DNA of 6,583 nt from JBBRMQ01 sp038230775 (GTDB lineage: Bacteria; Acidobacteriota; Thermoanaerobaculia; Gp7-AA8): contig JBBRMQ010000237.1 of the NCBI GenBank assembly GCA_038230775.1, positions 1 to 6,583 of the forward strand, written 5' to 3'. Positions 1 through 5,120 of this stretch are shown piece by piece; the first letter of the stretch is position 1; every line of letters begins with the position of its first letter. The notes under the pieces are model-generated. The model was not told the DNA's origin and made no database searches. It worked only from the letters and a program-made list of their open reading frames with translations. Both the position numbers and the translations under genes were made by a program.

Positions 1-72
1 CCAAAATCCCAACTTCCCAACTTCCCAACTCCCCAAAATCCCAACTTCCCAACTTCCCAACTTCCCAACTCG
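1..72. repeat. Tandem octamer repeat, nine units
   Basis: Nine consecutive 8-base units fill 1-72. The main unit is CCAACTTC (units at 9, 17, 41, 49, 57), with variants CCAAAATC (1 and 33), CCAACTCC (25) and CCAACTCG (65). The two CCAAAATC variants mark a higher-order period of 32 bases. On the minus strand the array gives a series of GGG runs separated mostly by 5-base AAGTT spacers, which is compatible with a G-quadruplex. The array is cut by the window edge and lies at the 3' end of the minus-strand PilZ reading frame. Pure repeat has no stop codon in any minus-strand frame, so that frame stays open through it. Confidence 0.95.
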
Positions 73-437
73 TTGTCCTGACTATGTACGCGCTTCGCTG
101 CCACGGCTCCGAACATGTTCCGCAGGCGCTGGGCGGACTGATGATCGGCGGCGACCACCCGCAGCCCGCTCTCCGAGAGCGGCTTCGCGACGCTTGCGGT
201 CTGGCCGGATGAGTGCGGCACGGTGCGCACGACCTCGCAGTCGAGAGTGATCGTTCCCATGTCGGACTGAATCTCGACGCGGCAGATATCGCCCGGCAAG
301 GGCAGAGCGCTCTCGTGCAACAGGCCGACGCCGCCGATCGATGCGTCGAGCACATACACCTTCGCCCTTCCTACGACGCCCTGGATGGGTGTGGTCGGCC
401 GTATGCGCTCGAAACGGCGGCGATCCCTGGTTGTCAT
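1..437 (-). CDS. PilZ-domain protein, 3' end beyond the window
   Basis: This is a likely c-di-GMP receptor, cytoplasmic, found by reading the minus strand from ATG at 437-435. The N-terminus MTTRDRRRFERIRP carries the PilZ arginine motif RxxxR (R7 and R11). About 20 residues later, LDASIGGVGL supplies D31, S33 and G36 of the D/NxSxxG motif. Both c-di-GMP contact motifs of canonical PilZ are therefore present. A beta-rich core (residues 44-72, including GDICRVEIQSDMGTITLDCEVVRT) and a terminal helix (about 98-110) follow, as in single-domain PilZ proteins of 100-120 residues. From residue 122 the frame enters the octamer repeat and stays open to the edge (145 codons seen), reading Gly/Leu/Trp/Lys-rich. 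The stop is not visible. No Shine-Dalgarno sequence precedes the ATG, so the start is the less certain part. The other reading frames here are Arg-rich and not protein-like. Confidence 0.85.
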   Translation of the reverse strand, partial: MTTRDRRRFERIRPTTPIQGVVGRAKVYVLDASIGGVGLLHESALPLPGDICRVEIQSDMGTITLDCEVVRTVPHSSGQTASVAKPLSESGLRVVAADHQSAQRLRNMFGAVAAKRVHSQDNELGSWEVGKLGFWGVGKLGSWDF

Positions 438-464
438 GATGGGATGGGAGCGACGAGTGTACCG

Positions 465-470
465 TAGAAT
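465..470 (+). promoter_or_regulatory. Possible -10 element before the M14 peptidase
   Basis: TAGAAT matches the bacterial -10 consensus at five of six positions and ends 9 bases before the ATG at 480. No Shine-Dalgarno lies between, so the transcript would have almost no leader. A TTGTCA at 431-436 resembles a -35 box, but the 28-base spacing is too long for the pair. This is inference from sequence only. Confidence 0.3.
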
Positions 471-479
471 TTGCCACAC

Positions 480-2267
480 ATGCTGAAAGTACTCGCCGCC
501 GGTGCGCTCGCGCTCGCCACGATCCCCGCGATTGCCCAACCGCTTCCTCCCGCGATCGAATGGGGTGGCCGAAGCCGCCGCTTCATCGCGAAGCCAGACA
601 ACCCGTGGATCACTCCCGCCGAACAAAGCAACTTCCGGACGACGCCGTCCTACGACGATACCGTCGCGTGGCTCCGCCGCATCACGGCGCAATCCCCCGA
701 GCTCCGCATGATCTCGATCGGCAAGAGCGCCGAGGGACGCGACATCTGGATGGTGATCGCGTCGCGCGACCACTTCTTCACGCCCGAGGCGTTGCAGCGG
801 AGCGGGAAGCCGATTCTTCTGGCGCAGGGTGGAATCCACGCGGGAGAGATCGACGGCAAGGACGCCGGGCTGATGATCCTGCGAGAGATCTCCTTCGGCC
901 GCAGCCGTGATCTTCTGGAGAAGGCGAACTTTCTCTTCGTTCCAATCCTGAATGTCGATGGTCACGAGCGCGCGTCGCGATACGGACGAATCAACCAGCG
1001 CGGCCCGGAGGTCATCGGCTGGCGAACCACCGCGCGGAATCTCAACATCAACCGCGATTACATGAAGCTCGACGCCGACGAGACGCGCGCGATCGTGGCG
1101 ACCCTCGACCACTGGCGGCCCGACCTCTATCTCGACCTTCACGTCACCGACGGCGCCGACTACCAGTACGACATCACCTTCGGATGGAACGAGGTCGGAT
1201 ACTCGCCGTCGATCGTCCGCTGGCTGAACGGCAACCTGCGCGCGGCGCTGACGCGCGATCTGCAGACTATGGGTCACATCCCCGGGCCGCTCATCTTTCC
1301 GATCGCGCCCGATGACATGACCAGAGGAATTCTGGTGGGGCAATCCACTCCCCGCTTCTCCAGCGGATATGGCGATGCGCGTCACGTCGCCACCGTCCTG
1401 GTGGAGAACCATTCGTTGAAACCGTACGAGCAACGCGTTCTCGGTACCGTCGTCCTGCTGCAGAGCGCGCTCGAGGTGTTAGGCCGCGCCGGCACCGAGC
1501 TTCGCCAGGCAACGGTGGCGGACTCGCAGTTGCACGCCAGTCCGATTCCGCTCGCGTGGAAGGCGCCCGACACTCCCACTGGCGAAGCCATGCAGTTCCT
1601 CGCCATCCAGTCGAAGAGCACGCCGTCGGCCATCTCCGGCGCGAACCGCACCGAGTGGCTGGGCGTCCCCGTTCCGATGCGCGTCCCCGTCGTCCGCGAG
1701 ACTCAGGTCGCAGCGTCCGTGCCGCGCCCCCGCGCGTACTGGATTCCGGCGGCGTGGAGCGACGTCGCATCGCGCCTTCGCCTGCACGGGATCGCGATGG
1801 AGCGCATCGGCATTCCGCGTGACGTCGACGTCGACATGTACCGCCTGCAGAATCCGAAGCTCGCGGCCGAATCGTTCGAAGGTCATGTCCCGGTGACCGC
1901 GGGAACCTCCGTCGAGCAGAGAAAGGAACACTACGCGCCCGGCTCCTACCGCGTCCCGACCGATCAGCCCCTGGGCGACCTCGCGGCCCTGCTGCTCGAG
2001 CCGGGCTCGCCCGATTCATTCTTTCAGTGGGGCTTCTTCGATGAGGTCCTGCAGCGTACCGAGTACTTTGAAAATTACGTCATGGAACCGCTCGCCGAGC
2101 AGATGCTGAAGGCCGACCCCAAGCTCGCCGCCGACTTCCAGCACAAGCTCGAGACGGACTCGGCATTTCGCGCCAGCGCGGACCAGAGATTGCACTTCTT
2201 CTACGAGCGGTCGCCGTATTTTGACGAGCGGTGGCTGCTCTATCCGATCGCCCGGGAGACGCGATGA
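480..2267 (+). CDS. Secreted M14-family zinc carboxypeptidase
   Basis: A 595-residue exported metallopeptidase expected to cleave C-terminal residues from peptides outside the cytoplasm. Starting at ATG 480 gives a signal peptide (MLKVLAAGALALATIPAIAQ, likely cut near A19/Q20); a TTG 9 bases upstream is less likely. The zinc ligands are visible: GGIHAGE gives H120 and E123 (the HxxE motif) and LDLHVTD gives H221. The M14-like NLNINRDYM segment lies between them, and VLVENHSLKPYEQRV supplies the probable catalytic E309. The catalytic domain spans about residues 55-340. The remaining 250 residues, including a region with few obvious motifs, form the C-terminal part seen in long bacterial M14 proteins. 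The stop overlaps the next ATG (ATGA), so a small downstream ORF may be coupled to it. It is divergent from the PilZ gene, with 42 bases between the starts. Family assignment is firm; the substrate is unknown. Confidence 0.93.
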   Translation: MLKVLAAGALALATIPAIAQPLPPAIEWGGRSRRFIAKPDNPWITPAEQSNFRTTPSYDDTVAWLRRITAQSPELRMISIGKSAEGRDIWMVIASRDHFFTPEALQRSGKPILLAQGGIHAGEIDGKDAGLMILREISFGRSRDLLEKANFLFVPILNVDGHERASRYGRINQRGPEVIGWRTTARNLNINRDYMKLDADETRAIVATLDHWRPDLYLDLHVTDGADYQYDITFGWNEVGYSPSIVRWLNGNLRAALTRDLQTMGHIPGPLIFPIAPDDMTRGILVGQSTPRFSSGYGDARHVATVLVENHSLKPYEQRVLGTVVLLQSALEVLGRAGTELRQATVADSQLHASPIPLAWKAPDTPTGEAMQFLAIQSKSTPSAISGANRTEWLGVPVPMRVPVVRETQVAASVPRPRAYWIPAAWSDVASRLRLHGIAMERIGIPRDVDVDMYRLQNPKLAAESFEGHVPVTAGTSVEQRKEHYAPGSYRVPTDQPLGDLAALLLEPGSPDSFFQWGFFDEVLQRTEYFENYVMEPLAEQMLKADPKLAADFQHKLETDSAFRASADQRLHFFYERSPYFDERWLLYPIARETR

Positions 2268-2401
2268 ACGAGAAGAAAGCGAAGAAGAACGACAACGATG
2301 ACGCGGACGTGGAGCTCCAGCCCGATCTGGACGAGCTGGACATCGAGTCCGACGACACAGAGCCGAACGACCGGCGACGCGATCCGCTGCGCAAGCCGTA
2401 G
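2264..2401 (+). CDS. Small charged protein, 45 residues
   Basis: This short ORF begins at the ATGA overlap with the M14 peptidase stop. GGGAGA at 2254-2259 is a good ribosome-binding site 4 bases ahead of the ATG. The protein starts with a lysine-rich patch (MNEKKAKKND), continues with an acidic stretch (about residues 9-31, many Asp/Glu, including DLDELDIESDD), and ends in a basic tail (RRRDPLRKP). It has no signal peptide, transmembrane segment or cysteine and is probably disordered and cytoplasmic. I do not recognise a family. The strong ribosome-binding site and the exact start/stop overlap make translation plausible. It could still be a chance ORF. Confidence 0.5.
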   Translation: MNEKKAKKNDNDDADVELQPDLDELDIESDDTEPNDRRRDPLRKP

Positions 2402-2474
2402 TTTGATCCGCGCCAGTGCGAGAAACCCTTCACCCGCCCTTCGGCAGCTTCGCCGGGGCGACCTCGTCAAGGCA

Positions 2475-2480
2475 TATACT
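2475..2480 (+). promoter_or_regulatory. Possible -10 element before the PEGA-like gene
   Basis: TATACT matches the -10 consensus at five of six positions, in the only AT-richer part of the 149-base gap 2402-2550. No clear -35 is seen 16-18 bases upstream. Transcription would start near 2487, giving a leader of about 64 bases. That leader contains an 18-codon ORF (2501-2557) ending across the next gene's start. Confidence 0.3.
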
Positions 2481-2550
2481 CTCGACTTCGGTTCAAAGCA
2501 ATGAAGACGCCACCCATTCTCGTTCCCGACGAGATCGCTGAGGCTGCCTC

Positions 2551-3399
2551 ATGCTGACCCTCTTTCTCGCCCTGCTTCTCGTTGTTACTCCCGCGCCCGT
2601 CGGCACCGTTCACGTCCTGGTGGAACCCGGCGATGCCATCTTTCTCGATGGCAAGCAGGTCGGTGTTTCCGGCGCGGCCGCCGGCGGCCTGGTCATCGAG
2701 AGCGTGCCCGTTGGCGGTCACGAGATCGTCGTGCGCACGCCGAGCGGCGGCAGCGCGGCCGCCAAGTTCAATGTCGCCCTCGGCCTCACCTCGCGTGTGA
2801 CGATCTCGTCGCTCGGGCTCCGCACCCGCGCGCGCGGCGACGACGCGTCGATCGAGATGCAGATCGCATCGGACCCCGTGAAATGCGAGCTCACCGTCGG
2901 CACCGACAAGACAGTGGGGTCCTCCGAGGATCTTCGGATGGATCACATTCGTCCGGGCCGGCAGAAGGTGGCGCTCGCGTGCGGCGGAAAACATGCGGCG
3001 GGTGACATCGATGTTCCCGCGGGAAAGACGATCACCGTCCATGCGGACCTCGCCGCGGGCAAGCTGCAGGTCGTCAATGAACGCTCCCGCGTCATTTCGG
3101 TCTACGTGCCGACTGTCGCAGACGCGATCATGCGTCTCGATCTGCCGTTCACGTGGAAGCGCGCGATCGCGGCGTCACTCGTTCCGGGCGTGACACCGAA
3201 GTCGATCACGCGCAACGGCATCCTGCGCGTGGACGTGACGCTCACCGCGGCCACGTGGCAACCCCTGGAGGATGTGGCGGCGAACCTCAAAGAGAGGCGT
3301 GAGGTCGCGTCGATCTATTCCGACTACTCGGGATCGGGCTACACCCGCGACGGCAGCGTGCAGTACACGTACATCATCACCTTCCGCAGCGGCGAGTGA
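2551..3399 (+). CDS. Secreted PEGA-like beta-rich protein
   Basis: A 282-residue protein with an N-terminal signal sequence or anchor (MLTLFLALLLVVTPAPVG). GAGG at 2539-2542 is a ribosome-binding site 8 bases before the ATG. Residues 18-85 resemble a PEGA domain, the small beta-sandwich common in surface proteins: VHVLVEPGDAIFLDGKQVG, then a Gly/Ala turn and a GGHEIVVRTPSGG strand. A second, weaker PEGA-like unit spans about 100-170 (IASDPVKCELTVGTDKTVG, then a RPGRQKVALACGGKH strand). The C-terminal 100 residues (about 180-282) are a distinct domain I do not recognise, ending in alternating strands and YIITFRSGE. Two cysteines lie in the second unit. The role is probably extracytoplasmic binding or envelope structure; no catalytic motif is visible. 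Its stop directly abuts the convergent DinB-like stop. Confidence 0.75.
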   Translation: MLTLFLALLLVVTPAPVGTVHVLVEPGDAIFLDGKQVGVSGAAAGGLVIESVPVGGHEIVVRTPSGGSAAAKFNVALGLTSRVTISSLGLRTRARGDDASIEMQIASDPVKCELTVGTDKTVGSSEDLRMDHIRPGRQKVALACGGKHAAGDIDVPAGKTITVHADLAAGKLQVVNERSRVISVYVPTVADAIMRLDLPFTWKRAIAASLVPGVTPKSITRNGILRVDVTLTAATWQPLEDVAANLKERREVASIYSDYSGSGYTRDGSVQYTYIITFRSGE

Positions 3400-3906
3400 T
3401 CAGACCCATGGCTCGTCCGCCGTCGGCCCGTAGATCGACGGGACCTTGCCGTCCGCCATCCGCAGAAGCGTCGAAAACTGGCCGCGGTGGTGGATCTGGT
3501 CGTGGATCAGAAACCAGGCCCAGTCGTAGCGCGAGATCGCGCCCATCTTCTTCGGCCCGCTCATGAAGTGAACGTCTTCCTCGAGCGAAGCATCGGACGC
3601 GGAGTCGATCAGCTTGCGGAAATCCTGATGCGACTTCTCGAGCCCCGCCAGAAGCTCCTCCCACTTCTCGGGCGGTTTCGGGGGTGTGCCTGAAGGCGCT
3701 TTCGACGCGAACTCATCGTGCCAGACCTTGGTGCCGAGGTAGCGCTCGAGGGTGAAGACCCAGGCGAGCTCGCGGGCCGTCTTCACCTTCGGATGGAACT
3801 TCGTATCCAACTTCTCAGCCGGAAACGCACGAACGACGCGCATCGTCGTTTCGTGCTCGTTGTCGTAGGTTTTGAGGAGCTGTTGCTTGGCGCCGAGTCT
3901 GGTCAT
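3400..3906 (-). CDS. DinB-like four-helix protein
   Basis: A 168-residue cytoplasmic protein of the DinB/YfiT-like superfamily, four-helix bundles that usually bind a metal through three histidines and act as thiol-dependent transferases or stay uncharacterised. The C-terminal signature is clear: LIHDQIHHRGQF, with H135 and H139 in the HxxxH spacing and Q143 after. The usual first histidine on helix 2 is not obvious. The matching segment reads ELAWVFTLERYLG, where E54 stands near the expected site; H38 or H63 might serve instead. The start is supported by GGAGGT (complement of 3911-3916), 4 bases before ATG at 3906. Length fits the family (150-175). It is transcribed alone on the minus strand, convergent with the PEGA-like gene and divergent from the ORF at 3926. 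The substrate is unknown. Confidence 0.87.
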   Translation of the reverse strand: MTRLGAKQQLLKTYDNEHETTMRVVRAFPAEKLDTKFHPKVKTARELAWVFTLERYLGTKVWHDEFASKAPSGTPPKPPEKWEELLAGLEKSHQDFRKLIDSASDASLEEDVHFMSGPKKMGAISRYDWAWFLIHDQIHHRGQFSTLLRMADGKVPSIYGPTADEPWV

Positions 3907-3925
3907 CCTGACCTCCGGTTAGGCT

Positions 3926-4042
3926 ATGCTGACGCACATCCTACACGCTGCCTTTTCGCTTCTGTTGATCGTCGACGCCGTACGCTCGCGCTGGAGCAAC
4001 GGCCCGGTAGTCCGGCTCAACATCACCTTCCGCACCGAGTGA
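3926..4042 (+). CDS. Short ORF, 38 codons, possible shrunken PEGA-gene relative
   Basis: The ORF reads MLTHILHAAFSLLLIVDAV, then a 19-residue tail ending VVRLNITFRTE. The first half is hydrophobic and resembles a signal peptide or single membrane segment. Both ends echo the PEGA-like protein encoded at 2551-3399: that starts MLT with a hydrophobic stretch and ends DGSVQYTYIITFRSGE, compared here with NGPVVRLNITFRTE. At the DNA level 14 bases (CATCACCTTCCGCA) and the last 7 (CGAGTGA) are identical. The stop TGA overlaps the GTG start of the GGDEF gene (GTGA), so it may act as a coupled leader ORF. No good ribosome-binding site precedes it. It may be a decayed duplicate, a real small membrane peptide, or chance. 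Confidence 0.35.
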   Translation: MLTHILHAAFSLLLIVDAVRSRWSNGPVVRLNITFRTE

Positions 4043-4788
4043 CCGCGCCCCGTTCGCCTCGCCTCATCTATCCGCTCATCGGCCTCTTTCTCGGCCTGTG
4101 TGCGCCCCTGGGCGCGTTTCTGATTCGATTGGCGGCGTCGCAGGTGGTTCGCGACGCTCCCTTCGGCGAGATCGCGAACAACAGATTCTTCTATGGTTAT
4201 CAGCTCATCGGAACCTCGATCGTGTTCGCCATCGCGGGATGGGTAGCCGGCGCGCGTGCGGAAAAACTGGAAGAGGCCGAGTCCTTCTATCAGACGCTGG
4301 CCGAGCACGACGCGCTGACGGGTCTCTTCAACGAGCGCGCGTTCCGCGATCGCTACAGCCGCGCGCTCGAACGTTGTTCACGAACCACTCAACCGCTGTC
4401 GCTGCTGCTGATCGATGTCGATCAATTGAAGCGCATCAACGACAAGCATGGGCATCGCACCGGCAACAAAGCGCTGATTCACGTGGCGAACGCCTTGCGC
4501 GATGCGAAGCGCGCCACCGATTCGGCCGCGCGCTGGGGAGGCGACGAGTTCGCGATCCTGCTGGAAGGCGCGGACGCGAGTGCAACGCGCCGCGTGGCGG
4601 AGAGCGTGCTGACGCGCGTGCGCGACAAGCCCGTCGCATTCACGCGCGGGCAACTGATCGCATCGGTCTCGATCGGGGCGGCATCGACCGCAACGCCGAA
4701 TGCGGATCTCGACCTGTTCGCCGTCGCCGACCGCGCGCTTTACGAAGCGAAACGCGCGGGACGCAACCGGCTGCAGTTCGCCGAGTAG
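4039..4788 (+). CDS. Membrane-bound GGDEF diguanylate cyclase
   Basis: This enzyme should make cyclic di-GMP from two GTP at the inner membrane. With GTG at 4039 it has 249 residues: two transmembrane segments (about 9-32 and 54-72) around a short loop, a brief linker helix (73-90), then the catalytic domain. DALTGLFNERAF (91-102) opens the GGDEF domain, LLLIDVDQLKRIND (122-135) carries the metal-binding aspartates, and RWGGDEFAILL (165-175) is the intact active site. RATD (158-161) sits exactly five residues before GGDEF, the spacing of the inhibitory I-site, so product feedback is likely. The usual GHxxGD reads GHRTGN, with N143 in place of Asp. No periplasmic sensor domain is present. Longer in-frame starts would overlap the DinB-like gene and give Arg-rich, unlikely protein. 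The start overlaps the stop of the 38-codon ORF. Confidence 0.9.
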   Translation: MTAPRSPRLIYPLIGLFLGLCAPLGAFLIRLAASQVVRDAPFGEIANNRFFYGYQLIGTSIVFAIAGWVAGARAEKLEEAESFYQTLAEHDALTGLFNERAFRDRYSRALERCSRTTQPLSLLLIDVDQLKRINDKHGHRTGNKALIHVANALRDAKRATDSAARWGGDEFAILLEGADASATRRVAESVLTRVRDKPVAFTRGQLIASVSIGAASTATPNADLDLFAVADRALYEAKRAGRNRLQFAE

Positions 4789-4809
4789 TGTCGCCTGTTG
4801 CGACCCTGA

Positions 4810-4860
4810 AGGCTGGCCTCGCGCTTACTGTTCACCGTCGCCGAAGCGAAACGCGGATGA
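4810..4860 (+). pseudogene. Remnant resembling a GGDEF gene 3' end
   Basis: CTGTTCACCGTCGCCGA (4828-4844) matches 4714-4730 of the GGDEF gene at 16 of 17 bases. CGAAGCGAAACGCG (4842-4855) is identical to 4743-4756. The order is the same, and 15 bases between the two blocks are missing, flanked by CGA in the intact copy, as expected for a short-repeat deletion. In frame it reads LLFTVAEAKRG then TGA at 4858-4860, compared with DLFAVADRALYEAKRAG in the intact protein. It could be the tail of a lost duplicate gene. Chance similarity in GC-rich sequence is possible but less likely for two blocks in order. Confidence 0.45.
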
Positions 4861-4905
4861 TCGCCGCGTCAGCGGCGAAGTGTGGGGCCAGTCCTCTGAC
4901 TGGCC
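4861..4905. repeat. Pair of adjacent perfect hairpins
   Basis: Hairpin one is TCGCCGC (4861-4867), loop GTCA, GCGGCGA (4872-4878). Hairpin two is GGCCAGTC (4886-4893), loop CTCT, GACTGGCC (4898-4905). A further short inverted repeat, CCGGC-CA-GCCGG (4904-4915), overlaps the end. Seven bases separate the two main stems. The layout is like REP/BIME-type intergenic elements found in many copies per genome; copy number cannot be seen here. It could also stabilise the GGDEF mRNA end or stop transcription with Rho. Confidence 0.7.
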
Positions 4906-4999
4906 GGCCAGCCGGAAGAAAGTTGGTCTGCGCGTTGGCACTGACGGCAAGAAGAAGGAACAGGAGAACTCTGCGCCTCAAGTCCGGCGGTCTTTGCAA

Positions 5000-5114
5000 T
5001 ACGATCGTCAGCGCTTGGCCAAAACGCGACCAAGCGTACGATCGTAAGTTTTGCATCACACGAAAAAGAGAAAGCCCACAAACTGATCGGTACGATATCG
5101 TGCTGTGCTACGAT
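5000..5114. promoter_or_regulatory. TACGAT palindromes, candidate XRE operators
   Basis: Three palindromes share an ACGAT half: ACGATCGT (5001-5008), TACGATCGTA (5037-5046) and ACGATATCGT (5092-5101). A single TACGAT half-site lies at 5109-5114. They cluster in the 120 bases before the XRE gene and are the natural candidates for its autoregulatory operators. The last two sites overlap the probable promoter, where binding would repress. The spacings (37, 54 and 18 bases) are not uniform. The assignment is inference. Confidence 0.4.
5106..5114 (+). promoter_or_regulatory. Extended -10 element, possibly leaderless start
   Basis: TGC followed by TACGAT has the form of an extended -10 (TGn plus four of six consensus bases). 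It ends 6 bases before ATG 5121, so the predicted first transcribed base is the A of the start codon. No Shine-Dalgarno precedes this ATG, which agrees with a leaderless mRNA. No good -35 box is visible. Confidence 0.35.
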
Positions 5115-5120
5115 TTGTGG

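Larger units (their letters stand above)
4789..5120. other. Intergenic region with remnant, hairpins and palindromes
   Basis: No protein-like reading frame is seen on either strand here. From left to right it holds a small hairpin right after the GGDEF stop (GTCGC, 5-base loop, GCGAC; 4790-4804), a fragment resembling the 3' end of a GGDEF gene (4810-4860), two adjacent strong hairpins (4861-4905), an A/G-rich stretch (4915-4975), and several TACGAT palindromes (5000-5114) leading to the XRE gene. No T-run follows any hairpin, so a classical intrinsic terminator is not evident. Confidence 0.7.

Noticed and set aside
1..72. Octamer array considered as a CRISPR array
   Set aside because: Units are 8 bases with no unique spacers, so it is a simple tandem repeat.
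431..436. TTGTCA as the -35 of the peptidase promoter
   Set aside because: Spacing to TAGAAT is 28 bases, well outside the usual 16-18.
82..477. 131-codon minus-strand frame over the PilZ region
   Set aside because: It is Arg/His-rich with no motif and is out of frame with the PilZ reading frame, which carries clear family motifs.
1291..2019. 242-codon minus-strand frame inside the M14 peptidase
   Set aside because: Composition is dominated by Arg, Ala, Gly and Ser, as expected for the antisense of a GC-rich gene; no domain is visible.
3718..4038. In-frame upstream extension of the GGDEF gene from ATG 3718
   Set aside because: It lies antisense to the DinB-like gene, reads Arg/Leu-rich without a domain, and would place the transmembrane helices far from the N-terminus. 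GTG 4039 is preferred.
4886..4905. Hairpin considered as an intrinsic terminator of the GGDEF gene
   Set aside because: No T-run follows the stem; the next bases are GC-rich.
4098..5120. Long open frame in front of the XRE gene
   Set aside because: It overlaps the GGDEF gene out of frame, is Arg-rich, and crosses the hairpin region; only the part from ATG 5121 is protein-like.
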